A DNA stretch of 39,262 bases from Sphingomonas pseudosanguinis (GCF_014196255.1 NZ_JACIDH010000025.1:1-39262), one strand, 5' to 3'; shown: positions 31,221 through 39,092, numbered from the stretch's first letter. The notes: generated by a model not told the origin, from the sequence alone. A program made the numbers and translations.

Positions 31221-31239
31221 CCTGTCGCTTGTCGACAGG
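31221..31239. promoter_or_regulatory. Perfect hairpin just upstream of the FNT ribosome site
   Basis: CCTGTCG (31221-31227) and CGACAGG (31233-31239) surround 5 bp, directly ahead of the Shine-Dalgarno of the FNT gene on the minus strand. It could be an operator or an mRNA hairpin affecting translation. Confidence 0.4.
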
Positions 31240-31273
31240 CCAACCGGTGGCGGGCGGCTTTGCTCCCTGTGCG

Positions 31274-31290
31274 TGCCCGAAAATTGGGCA
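31274..31290. promoter_or_regulatory. NtrC-like enhancer palindrome
   Basis: TGCCCGAAAATTGGGCA is a 17-bp palindrome with an AT centre, close to the NtrC consensus TGCAC-N7-GTGCA and at a typical enhancer distance, about 100 bp upstream of the sigma-54 promoter of glnK. Confidence 0.5.
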
Positions 31291-31383
31291 GCGGTCGCGT
31301 CGTGCTGATTTTTTGACGCCCGAAATCCGGCCATTGCCGGCCGTCGCATGGTGCCGATGCGGAAAAGTCACCACTTTATGAAC

Positions 31384-31399
31384 TGGCACACCCTTTGCA
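31384..31399 (+). promoter_or_regulatory. glnK: Sigma-54 promoter of glnK-amtB
   Basis: TGGCACACCCTTTGCA matches the -24/-12 consensus TGGCACG-N4-TTGCW, with GG and GC exactly 10 bp apart. Transcription should start near 31411, about 22 bp before the glnK ATG. This predicts RpoN- and NtrC-dependent expression under nitrogen limitation. Confidence 0.85.
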
Positions 31400-31432
31400 G
31401 ATCATGTCGGCAGGTAACGCAAAGGGGGCGCA

Positions 31433-31771
31433 ATGAAGCTGATCATTGCCATCATCAAGCCGTTCAAGCTGGACGAAGTGCGCGAGGCACTGACCACCTT
31501 GGGTGTGGCGGGCATGACGGTCACCGAGGTCAAGGGGTTCGGACGCCAGAAGGGGCAGACCGAAATCTATCGCGGGGCCGAGTACAGCACCAACATGGTG
31601 CCCAAGATCAAGATCGAGGTGGTCTGTGCCACCGAGATCGCCGACCGCGTCGTCGAAGCCATCCAGTCCGCCGCCAACACCGGTGCGATCGGCGACGGCA
31701 AGATCTTCATGCTCGACGTCGGTCAGGCCGTGCGTATCCGCACCGGCGAAACCGACGACTCCGCGCTTTGA
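31433..31771 (+). CDS. glnK: Nitrogen regulatory protein PII
   Basis: PII proteins read 2-oxoglutarate, ATP/ADP and uridylylation state and control AmtB, glutamine synthetase adenylylation and NtrB. The 112-residue protein has MKLIIAIIKPFKLDEVREAL, the T-loop with the uridylylated Y51 (YRGAEYSTNMVPK), and the C-terminal GDGKIFMLDV signature. The T-loop differs from the Escherichia coli YVVDFLPK by STNMVPK. Being the first gene before amtB, it is named glnK rather than glnB. An AAAGGGGG ribosome site precedes the ATG, and a sigma-54 promoter lies upstream. The gap to amtB is 14 bp. Confidence 0.95.
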   Translation: MKLIIAIIKPFKLDEVREALTTLGVAGMTVTEVKGFGRQKGQTEIYRGAEYSTNMVPKIKIEVVCATEIADRVVEAIQSAANTGAIGDGKIFMLDVGQAVRIRTGETDDSAL

Positions 31772-31785
31772 GAAGGGGGGATTTG

Positions 31786-33153
31786 ATGAAGCACCTCACG
31801 CGTCTGGCGAGCGGGGCGACCGGCCTTGGCATCGCCCTCTTCGCCGCCTTGCCCGCCTGGGCGCAGGACGCCGCCGCGCTCCAGTCGCCCGCCACCGCCG
31901 CGCCCGCCGCGACGGTGAACAAGGGCGACACCGCCTGGATGATGACCTCGACCGTGCTGGTCATGATGATGATCCTGCCGGGCCTGGCGCTGTTCTACGG
32001 CGGCCTGACCCGCGCCAAGAACATGCTGTCCACCATGACCCAGATCGGCGCGGCCGCCTGCCTCGCGATGCTGATCTGGGTGATGTACGGCTATAGCCTG
32101 GCCTTCGGGCCGGACGTGTCGGGGGGCGCGTCCAACTTCATCGCCGGTCTGGGCAAGGCGTTCCTGAAGGGCGTCACGCCCGCCAGCCAGGCGGCGACCT
32201 TCACCGCCGGGGTCGAGATCCCCGAATATGTCTTCATCTGTTTCCAGATGACCTTCGCCGCCATCACCGCCGCGCTGGTCCTGGGCTCGGTGGTCGAGCG
32301 GATGAAGTTCTCGGCGGTGATGGCGTTCGTCGCGGTGTGGCTGACCATCACCTATTTCCCCATCGCGCACATGGTGTGGGCGGCGTCGGGCCTGTTCTTC
32401 AAGGCGGGCGCGCTCGATTTCGCGGGCGGCACGGTGGTGCACATCAACGCCGGCGTCTCGGCGCTGGTCGCCTCGCTGATCCTTGGCAAGCGTCTCGGCT
32501 ATCCGACCACACCGATGCCGCCGCACTCGCTGACGCTGACCGGTGTCGGCACCGGCCTGCTCTGGGTCGGCTGGTTCGGCTTCAATGCCGGCTCGGCGCT
32601 GGAGGCCAATGGCTCGGCGGGTCTGGCGATGATCAACACCTTCGTCGCGACCGCCAGCGGTGGCCTGTTCTGGATGCTCGCCGAGCGTGTGGCGGGGCAT
32701 AAGGGCTCGGCGCTGGGCTTCTGCTCGGGCATCGTGGCGGGTCTGGTCGCGGTCACCCCGGCGGCGGGCAATTCGGGGCCGTTCGGCGCGATCGTGCTCG
32801 GTGGCATCGCCAGCGTGATCTGCTTCTATGCGGTGTCGGTGCTCAAGCCCAAGCTCGGCTATGACGATGCGCTCGACGCCTTCGGCGTGCACGGCATCGG
32901 CGGCATGGTCGGTGCGATCGGCACCGCCGTGGTCTACTCGCCCGCGCTGGGCGGTCCGGGTGCGGCGGATTACGACATGGGCGCCAAGCTGCTGGTCCAG
33001 CTGGGCGCGGTCGTCACCACCATCGTCTGGGCGACGATCGGCACCGTGATCGCCATGTATGTCGCCAAGGCGCTGACCGGCCTGCGTGTCTCGAAGGATG
33101 TCGAGCAGGAAGGCCTCGACCTCGGCGAGCATGGCGAGCGTGCCTACAACTGA
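31786..33153 (+). CDS. amtB: Ammonium transporter
   Basis: AmtB is a trimeric channel for ammonium uptake that GlnK blocks when nitrogen is plentiful. The 455-residue precursor has a signal peptide (MKHLTRLASGATGLGIALFA, cleavage after AWA), then a tail and 11 membrane helices. The twin pore histidines are H219 in GGTVVHINAG and H369 in DAFGVHGIGG. The Amt signature region DFAGGTVVHINAGVSALVA is clear. The C-terminal tail (KALTGLRVSKDVEQEGLDLG) is the GlnK-docking region. The gene follows glnK with a 14-bp gap and ends in an intrinsic terminator. Confidence 0.97.
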   Translation: MKHLTRLASGATGLGIALFAALPAWAQDAAALQSPATAAPAATVNKGDTAWMMTSTVLVMMMILPGLALFYGGLTRAKNMLSTMTQIGAAACLAMLIWVMYGYSLAFGPDVSGGASNFIAGLGKAFLKGVTPASQAATFTAGVEIPEYVFICFQMTFAAITAALVLGSVVERMKFSAVMAFVAVWLTITYFPIAHMVWAASGLFFKAGALDFAGGTVVHINAGVSALVASLILGKRLGYPTTPMPPHSLTLTGVGTGLLWVGWFGFNAGSALEANGSAGLAMINTFVATASGGLFWMLAERVAGHKGSALGFCSGIVAGLVAVTPAAGNSGPFGAIVLGGIASVICFYAVSVLKPKLGYDDALDAFGVHGIGGMVGAIGTAVVYSPALGGPGAADYDMGAKLLVQLGAVVTTIVWATIGTVIAMYVAKALTGLRVSKDVEQEGLDLGEHGERAYN

Positions 33154-33220
33154 TTTCTGATCGGGCGCGGGGGCACGAGAACCCCCGCTCCCCACGATGT
33201 TCCTCCTGCGGACGACCTAA

Positions 33221-33251
33221 GCCCGGTGCGGCAACGCACCGGGCCTTTTTT
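33221..33251 (+). terminator. amtB: amtB intrinsic terminator
   Basis: GCCCGGTGCG and CGCACCGGGC form a perfect 10-bp stem with a GCAA tetraloop, followed by C and six T. It ends the glnK-amtB operon 67 bp after the stop. Confidence 0.9.
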
Positions 33252-33280
33252 GTGGGTGGGTCTTGGGGATTTCCAGACAT

Positions 33281-33893
33281 CCGTTCGTACTGAGCGAAGC
33301 CGAAGTGCGCGGGATGACGCTCGCGGCTAGGGCGGGGCGTGGCCTTCGACTTCGCTCAGGCGGAACGGAGGTTGGGGAGATAGTTTGCGCTTGATGGGTA
33401 GTGAGCGGCGTAACGCCCGCTCTTGGCCACACCCCCGTTCACGCTGAGCGAAGTCGAAGCGCACGGGATCACGCTCGCGGCTAGGGCGTGGCGTGGCCTT
33501 CGACTTCGCTCAGGCGGAACGGAGGTTGGGGGACGGCTTGCGCTTGATGGGGCGTGAGCGGCGTAACGCCCACTCCTATCCCTACCCCCGTTCACGCTGA
33601 GCGAAGTCGAAGCGCACGGGGTTGCGCTCGCGGCTAGGGCGGGGCGTGGCCTTCGACTTCGCTCAGGCGGAACGGAGGTTGGGGAGACGGTTTGCGCTTG
33701 ATGGGGCGTGAGCGGCGTAACGCCCACTCCTGGCCCCACCCCCGTTCACGCTGAGCGAAGTCGAAGCGCACGGGGTTACGCTCGCGGATAGGGCGGGGGG
33801 TGCACTTCGACTTCGGGGCGACGCGCCGAAGTCTATCCTGAGCGGCTGGCTTGCCAGCCAGCCGAAGGGCTCAGTGCGAACGGAGGTGGGGTA
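33281..33893. repeat. Tandem array of family D repeats, unit about 153 bp
   Basis: Units begin with CCTTCGACTTCGCTCAGG at 33343, 33497 and 33650, and a diverged one near 33803, giving periods of 154, 153 and 153 bp. A partial unit leads in from 33281. Each unit contains facing arms TTCGACTTCGCT and AGCGAAGTCGAA. The last unit switches to the variant (CTGGCTTGCCAG) also seen at 26867-26950. I find no gene in the 761 bp between amtB and the EF-hand gene. Confidence 0.9.
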
Positions 33894-33914
33894 GGTGGAG
33901 CGAAGGAGGCGGCC

Positions 33915-34289
33915 TTACCGCCCCTTCGGCCCCGCCGGCTGGGCCTTGGCCTGTGCCGCCTTGGCCGCTTCATATTCGTCGAAGGTGCGCGACAGCAGCG
34001 CCTGGGCCTCCGCCTCGGTCACCTTGCCGTCCTTGTTCGCATCGGCCTTTTCGAACCACAGGTCGGCAAGGCGCTGGGCGTGAACCGCGTCGATCTTCTG
34101 CTTGCCCGCGCCCATGCGCAGGATCGCGGCCTTCACCTCGGCCTTGAACAGCGCGCCGTCCTTGTTGGTGTCGCGCGCCTTGAACTCGCGCGAGAATTTG
34201 GCGGCGGCGGAGGCGCGGGTGTCCTGCTGCGCCAGAGCGGGGACGGCCAGCGTGGCGGCGATCAGGCCGGCGACGAGGAAACGGGTCAT
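33915..34289 (-). CDS. Exported EF-hand calcium-binding protein
   Basis: This 124-residue protein has a signal peptide (MTRFLVAGLIAATLAVPALA, cleavage before QQD) and two canonical 12-residue EF-hand loops: DTNKDGALFKAE (about residues 40-51) and DANKDGKVTEAE (about 77-88), each with the D-x-N-x-D-G-x5-E ligand pattern. The loops should bind calcium in the periplasm. The C-terminal tail is Ala/Lys-rich and probably disordered (AAKAAQAKAQPAGPKGR). The start at 34289 is set by the signal peptide. It diverges from argG and converges with the repeat array. Partner and role are unknown. Confidence 0.88.
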   Translation of the reverse strand: MTRFLVAGLIAATLAVPALAQQDTRASAAAKFSREFKARDTNKDGALFKAEVKAAILRMGAGKQKIDAVHAQRLADLWFEKADANKDGKVTEAEAQALLSRTFDEYEAAKAAQAKAQPAGPKGR

Positions 34290-34449
34290 GGAAAAGGCTC
34301 CTGAACGGATCATCACCGCCGCTCCTGACGGCCTTTGCCTGTCGGCGCAATGAACGAGCGGGGGAACGACGCCAACCGAAGGTTGCGTGGACGCGCCGCA
34401 GCGCATAGGGGCCGGGTCAAATCCATCCCTCTTCATCAAGGACTTTGCC

Positions 34450-35670
34450 GTGAGCGAAGATATCAAGCGCGTCGTCCTCGCCTATTCGGGCGGCCTCGAC
34501 ACCAGCGTTATCCTCAAGTGGCTGCAGCAGCATTATGGCTGCGAGGTCGTGACCTTCACCGCCGATCTGGGCCAGGGCGAAGAGCTGGAGCCCGCACGCA
34601 AGAAGGCGGAGATGGCGGGCGTGAAGCCCGAGCATATCTTCATCGACGATCTGCGCGAGGAGTTCGTCAAGGATTACGTCTTCCCGATGATGCGCGCCAA
34701 CGCGCTCTACGAGGGGCTGTACCTGCTCGGCACCTCGATCGCGCGGCCGCTGATCGCCAAGCGCCAGATCGAGATCGCCAAGATGGTCAATGCCGACGCG
34801 GTCAGCCACGGCGCGACCGGCAAGGGCAACGACCAGGTCCGCTTCGAGCTGGGCTATTATGCGCTCAACCCCGACATCAAGGTCATCGCGCCGTGGCGCG
34901 AATGGGACCTGACCAGCCGCACCAAGCTGATCGAGTTCGCCGAGGCGCACCAGATCCCGGTGTCGAAGGACAAGCGCGGCGAGGCGCCTTTCTCGACCGA
35001 CGCGAACCTGCTGCACACCTCGTCCGAGGGCAAGGTGCTGGAGGACCCGTGGGATGAGGTCCCCGATTACGTCTATTCGCGCACGGTCAATCCGGAAGAC
35101 GCGCCCGACCAGCCCGAAACGATCACCATCGATTTCGAGCGTGGCGACGGCGTCGCGCTGAACGGCGAGGCGTGCTCGCCCGCGACGCTGCTGACCAAGC
35201 TGAACGAGCTGGGCCGCAAGCACGGCATCGGCCGCCTTGACCTGGTCGAGAACCGCTTCGTCGGCATGAAGAGCCGCGGCATGTACGAGACGCCGGGCGG
35301 CACCATCTATGCGCTGGCGCATCGCGGTATCGAGCAGATCACGCTCGACCGGGGGGCGGCGCACCTGAAGGACGAACTGGCGCCGCGCTATGCCGAGCTG
35401 GTCTATAACGGCTTCTGGTTCTCGCCGGAGCGTGAGATGCTGCAGGCCGCCGTCAACTACAGCCAGGAAAAGGTGACCGGCACCGTTCGCCTGAAGCTGT
35501 ACAAGGGCCAGGCGATCGTCACCGGTCGCAAGTCGCCCTACAGCCTGTATTCGGAAAAGGTCGTCACCTTCGAGGACGATCAGGGCGCGTACGACCAGCG
35601 CGATGCGGCGGGCTTCATCAAGCTCAACGCGCTGCGCCTGCGCCTACTGGGCCGTCGCGATCAGATCTGA
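34450..35670 (+). CDS. argG: Argininosuccinate synthase
   Basis: ArgG joins citrulline and aspartate with ATP to form argininosuccinate. The 406-residue protein begins VSEDIKRVVLAYSGGLDTS, where AYSGGLDTS is the ATP pyrophosphatase P-loop, and continues with the conserved GATGKGNDQVRFE, APWREWDL and NLLHTSSEG segments and ends FIKLNALRLRLLGRRD. It is of the full-length bacterial type. The start is a GTG at 34450 with AAGGA at 34438-34442; the upstream ATG at 34387 would add a non-homologous extension. argB is the other arginine gene in the window. An intrinsic terminator follows at 35694. Confidence 0.97.
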   Translation: MSEDIKRVVLAYSGGLDTSVILKWLQQHYGCEVVTFTADLGQGEELEPARKKAEMAGVKPEHIFIDDLREEFVKDYVFPMMRANALYEGLYLLGTSIARPLIAKRQIEIAKMVNADAVSHGATGKGNDQVRFELGYYALNPDIKVIAPWREWDLTSRTKLIEFAEAHQIPVSKDKRGEAPFSTDANLLHTSSEGKVLEDPWDEVPDYVYSRTVNPEDAPDQPETITIDFERGDGVALNGEACSPATLLTKLNELGRKHGIGRLDLVENRFVGMKSRGMYETPGGTIYALAHRGIEQITLDRGAAHLKDELAPRYAELVYNGFWFSPEREMLQAAVNYSQEKVTGTVRLKLYKGQAIVTGRKSPYSLYSEKVVTFEDDQGAYDQRDAAGFIKLNALRLRLLGRRDQI

Positions 35671-35693
35671 TTCCGGCCGGACCGCGATAGGGA

Positions 35694-35727
35694 AGGGGCG
35701 GACGGGGCGACCTGTCCGCCCCTTTTT
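35694..35727 (+). terminator. argG: argG intrinsic terminator
   Basis: AGGGGCGGAC and GTCCGCCCCT form a perfect 10-bp stem with a 10-nt loop, followed by TTTTTC. It lies 23 bp after the argG stop codon. Confidence 0.85.
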
Positions 35728-35795
35728 CGTTCGGGGTGATGGTGAGCGAAAGGCGGTTGCGCTGGATCGCGGGGAGTATGCATCAATCCAAGGCA

Positions 35796-35896
35796 AGCCC
35801 CTCCCCTTCAGGGGAGGGGTTGGGGTGGGGCCTCTCCACAGGCGCACGGTTTGCGGAAGCGCCCCACCCCCGTCCCCTCCCCTGAAGGGGAGGGGT
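35796..35896. repeat. Family C palindromic repeat between argG and divK
   Basis: Outer hairpins CCCTCCCCTTCAGGGGAGGG and CCCTCCCCTGAAGGGGAGGG enclose GGTTGGGGTGGGGC and GCCCCACCCCCG arms. It stands between the argG terminator and the convergent divK gene. The copy at 39093-39160 is of the same family. Confidence 0.88.
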
Positions 35897-35915
35897 GATT
35901 TACCCCCGAAAATAC

Positions 35916-36278
35916 TTAGAGCAGCGCGTTCACCGCTTCCATGAAGCGCATCAGGCTGATCGGCTTGGAGACATAGGCGTCCGCGCCCGCCGCGCGGATG
36001 CGGTCCTCGTCCTCGCGGCTGGCATAGGCGGTGACCGCCATCACGGGGATGCGGCGCAGCTCCTCGTCCGCCTTTAGCTCCAGGATCAGTTCATAGCCGG
36101 TGACGTGCGGCATCTGGATGTCCATGATGATCAGGTCGGGCTGGAATTCGCGCGCGCAGGCGACCGCCTCGCGCCCGTCGCGCACCGGCTCGGCGGTGAA
36201 GCCGTGCGCGCGCAAAAGGTCGCAGAAGAGTTTCAGATTGAGTTCGTTGTCCTCGACAACGAGCACCTTTCTTGCCAC
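35916..36278 (-). CDS. divK: Single-domain response regulator, DivK-like
   Basis: This 120-residue stand-alone receiver domain has the phosphoacceptor D53 (IIMDIQMPH), acidic E9-D10 (VVEDN), T83 and K105 (SKPIS). The opening RKVLVVEDNELNLKLFCDLL matches Caulobacter DivK closely, the essential regulator of the DivJ/PleC-CckA-CtrA cell-cycle pathway. The start is a GTG at 36278 with GGAG just upstream; the annotated-looking extension is not homologous. In Caulobacter divK is followed by pleD; here argG converges, so pleD is not linked. It diverges from the DUF3572 gene with only 36 bp between. DivK identity is likely; another small receiver is possible. Confidence 0.85.
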   Translation of the reverse strand: MARKVLVVEDNELNLKLFCDLLRAHGFTAEPVRDGREAVACAREFQPDLIIMDIQMPHVTGYELILELKADEELRRIPVMAVTAYASREDEDRIRAAGADAYVSKPISLMRFMEAVNALL

Positions 36279-36314
36279 GCCCGCTCCACCAGTCACCAGG
36301 GACGACGATAGGCA

Positions 36315-36587
36315 ATGCCCGCACCGGATACAATCGAGCGCGCCATGAACCTGGCGCTTCAGGCGCTGGTCTGGACGCTGGAAAGCCCCGCACGGGCCGA
36401 ACGCCTGCTGGCGCTGACCGGCCTGTCGCCCGTCGAGCTGCGCGCAGGGGCGGGCGAGCCGGGGGTGCTGGCCGCGATCCTGACCTTTTTGGAGGCGCAC
36501 GAGGCCGATCTGGTCGCCTGTGCCGACGCGCTGGACGAACGACCCGAGGCGCTGGTCGCCGCCCGCCGGGTGTTGGAGGACGCATGA
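36315..36587 (+). CDS. DUF3572 family protein
   Basis: This 90-residue protein is of an alphaproteobacterial family of unknown function. The signature is clear: NLALQALVWTLESPARAERLLALTGLSPVELRAG, then EPGVLAAILTFLEAHEADLVACADAL. It is all-helical, cytoplasmic, and has no metal or catalytic motif visible. In several alphaproteobacteria DUF3572 genes lie beside divK/pleD, as here, hinting at a link to cell-cycle signalling, though only position supports this. An internal ATG at 36345 could be the start. Its stop overlaps the HAD gene start (ATGA), so the two are translationally coupled. Confidence 0.85.
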   Translation: MPAPDTIERAMNLALQALVWTLESPARAERLLALTGLSPVELRAGAGEPGVLAAILTFLEAHEADLVACADALDERPEALVAARRVLEDA

Positions 36588-37210
36588 AGCCGCTGCTGAT
36601 CTGTGATTGTGACGAAGTGCTGGTTCATATGGTGCGGCATTTCCGCAGCTGGCTGGACGAGGCGCATGACATGGACTTCGCGCTCGACACCCATGACTTC
36701 TTCGGATCGATAACCCGGCGCGACGGCGGCCCCGCGCCGAGCCAGGCCGATGCCTGGGATCTGCTGCACGGCTTCTTCCCCGGCCAGATGGAGCGCCAGA
36801 CGCTGGTACCCCACGCCGCCGAGGCGCTGGCCGCGTTGGCTGCCCAGGCCGATATCGTCATCCTGACCAATTTGATCGAGGAGTGCCGGACCCCGCGCAT
36901 CGAACAGCTCGCGCGCTTCGGCATCCATCATCATGTCCAGTGCAATACGGGCGGCAAGGGCGCGCCGGTGGCCAGGCTGGTCGCCGAGCATGGCGATCCC
37001 GTCACCGTCTTCGTCGACGATCTGGCGCAGCATCACGCCTCGGTCGCCGAACATGCCCCGCAGGTCCACCGGCTGCACATGGTGTCCGAGCCCGAAATGG
37101 CGCCGCATGTCGCCCCCGCGCCGCACGCCCATGCGCGGATCGACGACTGGCGCGAGGCGGAACGCTGGATCGTCGCGCGTTTCGCCGAGGGGCGTCCCGC
37201 CACGGCTTGA
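36584..37210 (+). CDS. HAD superfamily hydrolase
   Basis: This 208-residue HAD-type phosphatase has motif I CDCDEVL (nucleophile D8, acid D10), motif II ILTNL, motif III lysine in GGKGAPV and motif IV VFVDDLAQHH. All four are present, so activity is expected. A cap region (residues 15-80) contains an FFGSITRRDGGPAPS segment. The substrate is unknown. The C-terminal tail is His-rich (PHVAPAPHAHARIDDW). The start at 36584 overlaps the DUF3572 stop by four bases (ATGA). A RidA gene follows 33 bp later. Confidence 0.85.
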   Translation: MKPLLICDCDEVLVHMVRHFRSWLDEAHDMDFALDTHDFFGSITRRDGGPAPSQADAWDLLHGFFPGQMERQTLVPHAAEALAALAAQADIVILTNLIEECRTPRIEQLARFGIHHHVQCNTGGKGAPVARLVAEHGDPVTVFVDDLAQHHASVAEHAPQVHRLHMVSEPEMAPHVAPAPHAHARIDDWREAERWIVARFAEGRPATA

Positions 37211-37243
37211 CCGGCGGGGTGGCCCCGCGCCATGTCTGCGCGC

Positions 37244-37708
37244 ATGACCACGCATATCGATCGCGCGCTCGAGCAGCTCGGCCTCACTCTGCCGGAGGCT
37301 GCCGCCCCCGTCGCCGCCTATGTCCCCGTCGTCGAGGCGGGCGGGCTTCTCCACATTTCGGGCCAGCTGCCCTTTATCGATGGCCAGCTGGTCACCGGTC
37401 GGCTGGGCGAGGGCGTCTCGCTGGACGACGGGCAGAAGGCGGCGCAGGCGTGCGGCCTGATGCTGGTCGCGCAGATCAAGAAGCATCTCGGCGGCGACCT
37501 GTCGCGCGTGAAGCGGATCGTGAAGCTGGGCGTGTTCGTCAATTCGGCGGGCGACTTCACCGACCAGCCCAAGGTGGCGAACGGCGCGTCCGAGCTGATG
37601 GTGTCGCTGTTCGGCGACGCCGGGCGTCATGCGCGCTCGGCGGTCGGCGTGCCGGTGTTGCCGCTGGGGGCGGCGGTGGAAGTCGACGCGATCGTCGAGC
37701 TGGGGTGA
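37244..37708 (+). CDS. RidA/YjgF family protein
   Basis: RidA-type proteins hydrolyse reactive enamine or imine intermediates; this subgroup (about 155 residues) is the less studied one with an N-terminal extension. Features include LTLPEAAAPVAAYVPVVEAGGLLHISGQLPF, a G-x-L-G-E-G-V-S-L-D-D-G-Q-K-A-A-Q region, and the C-terminal GRHARSAVGVPVLPLGAAVEVDAIVELG with the RSAVG arginine expected in the active site. The start at 37244 (MTTHIDRALEQLGLTLP) fits homologues; 37232 is also possible. It may be co-transcribed with the HAD gene. Confidence 0.9.
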   Translation: MTTHIDRALEQLGLTLPEAAAPVAAYVPVVEAGGLLHISGQLPFIDGQLVTGRLGEGVSLDDGQKAAQACGLMLVAQIKKHLGGDLSRVKRIVKLGVFVNSAGDFTDQPKVANGASELMVSLFGDAGRHARSAVGVPVLPLGAAVEVDAIVELG

Positions 37709-37745
37709 TTTTTGGGGATGGGTCGTTGAGCTTATAGCTCGCGGC

Positions 37746-37863
37746 CTTCCCTCCCCCATCCCCTCCCGCCTGCGGGAGGGGCGTGTTGTTTGGCTGGAGG
37801 TGGGATTCCTCGTTAGCTTCTAGCCGCACCCCTCCCGCAGGCGGGAGGGGATCGGGGAGGGCT
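37746..37863. repeat. Family B palindromic repeat
   Basis: Two copies of the CCTCCCGC..GCGGGAGG hairpin in opposite order (CCTCCCGCCTGCGGGAGG and CCTCCCGCAGGCGGGAGG) surround 30-40 bp. It lies between the RidA and FemAB-like genes, which are transcribed in the same direction. Confidence 0.85.
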
Positions 37864-37928
37864 GCTCACCCCAAGCGACATCGCCACCCCCTTGTCCCAC
37901 CCCACCCAACACCGCATATCCAGACGCG

Positions 37929-39059
37929 ATGACCACCGCCATCGCGCGTATCCTGTCCGGCGCTGCCGCCCTGCCCCCCGATGCGTGGGACGCCTGCGCG
38001 GGCACCGCCAACCCCTTCGTCTCCCACGCCTTCCTCACCGCGCTGGAGGAATCGCACAGCGTCGGTGGCCATTCGGGCTGGACCCCCGCCCCGATCGTCA
38101 TCGACGGCCCGGACGGCCAGCCCGCCGCCATCGCCCCGGCCTATCTGAAGGCGCATAGCCAGGGCGAATATGTCTTCGACCATGGCTGGGCCGATGCCTG
38201 GGAGCGGGCGGGGGGACGCTATTACCCCAAGCTCCAGATCGCCGCGCCCTTCTCGCCGGTCCCCGGCCCGCGCCTGTTGCTGCGCGACCCCGCGCTGGCG
38301 CCCGCGCTGATCGCCGCGATCGAGGCGGTGACCGACCAGAACGAGCTGTCCTCCGCGCACGTCACCTTCGTCGCGCCCGAGCAACTGCCGTATTTCGAGG
38401 CGGCGGGCTGGCTGATCCGTGAGGGCGTGCAGTTCCACTGGCATAATGACGGATATGCCAGTTTCGACGACTTTCTGGACGCGCTCGCCAGCCGCAAGCG
38501 CAAGGCGATCCGCAAGGAACGCGCCGCCGCCGTCGAAGGGCTGACCATCCGCCACCTGACCGGCAGCGAAATCCGCTCGGAGCATTGGGACGCCTTCTGG
38601 ACCTTCTATCAGGATACGGGCCGCCGCAAATGGGGCCATCCCTATCTGACCCGCGCGGCGTTCGACCGGATCGGCGAGCGGCTGGGCGACAAGGTGCTGC
38701 TGATCCTGGCCGAGCGGGACGGCGTGCCGATCGCGGGCGCGCTCAACCTGATCGGCGCGGATACGCTTTATGGCCGCTATTGGGGCGCGACCGAGGAGGT
38801 GCCCTTCCTCCATTTCGAGCTTTGCTATTACCAGGCGATCGACGCCGCCATCGCGCGCGGGCTGAAGACGGTCGAGGCGGGCGCGCAGGGTGAACACAAG
38901 CTGGCGCGCGGTTATGTCCCCGTGCCGACCTACTCGGCGCATTACATCCCGCACCCGGCCTTTCGTCGCGCAGTCGCCGAATTCGTCGCGCGCGAACGCG
39001 AGGCCATCGCCGCCGAAAGCGAGTTCCTGGGCGAACTCACTCCCTTCCGGCGGGGCTGA
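37929..39059 (+). CDS. Peptidoglycan-type FemAB/GNAT family acyltransferase (DUF482/COG3146)
   Basis: This 376-residue protein is of the COG3146 group (annotated as peptidogalycan biosynthesis or GNAT family). The N-terminal half has NPFVSHAFLTALEESHSVGGHSGW, which is the family opening, and HSQGEYVFDHGWADAW. The C-terminal half has RKRKAIRKERAA, GHPYLTRAAFDRIGE, DGVPIAGALNLIG, LYGRYWGATEEVPFLHFELCYYQ and VEAGAQGEHKLARGY. The pattern of two GNAT-like halves resembles FemAB aminoacyltransferases. The actual donor and acceptor are not known. No wall synthesis genes adjoin it. Confidence 0.88.
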   Translation: MTTAIARILSGAAALPPDAWDACAGTANPFVSHAFLTALEESHSVGGHSGWTPAPIVIDGPDGQPAAIAPAYLKAHSQGEYVFDHGWADAWERAGGRYYPKLQIAAPFSPVPGPRLLLRDPALAPALIAAIEAVTDQNELSSAHVTFVAPEQLPYFEAAGWLIREGVQFHWHNDGYASFDDFLDALASRKRKAIRKERAAAVEGLTIRHLTGSEIRSEHWDAFWTFYQDTGRRKWGHPYLTRAAFDRIGERLGDKVLLILAERDGVPIAGALNLIGADTLYGRYWGATEEVPFLHFELCYYQAIDAAIARGLKTVEAGAQGEHKLARGYVPVPTYSAHYIPHPAFRRAVAEFVAREREAIAAESEFLGELTPFRRG

Positions 39060-39092
39060 CGCCGCTTACAGCAGGATGACATGGAGTGAACC

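Noticed and set aside
31345..31361. Second NtrC-like site CGCATGGTGCCGATGCG
   Set aside because: It has mirrored CGCAT/ATGCG arms at the right 17-bp size, but lacks the TGC/GCA ends and lies only about 30 bp from the -24 element, so I do not call it an enhancer.
31723..33195. 490-residue frame antisense to amtB
   Set aside because: It mirrors a well-supported gene; high GC with a biased third position keeps the antisense frame open. Composition is Arg/Gly/His/Asp-rich without any domain.
33356..33739. Repetitive 127-residue minus-strand open frame
   Set aside because: It is simply the translation of the tandem family D array; the peptide repeats because the DNA repeats, and there is no ribosome site or homologous pattern.
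33281..33893. Tandem array considered as a CRISPR
   Set aside because: The unit is about 153 bp, continuous, with no unique spacers, and no cas genes occur in the window.
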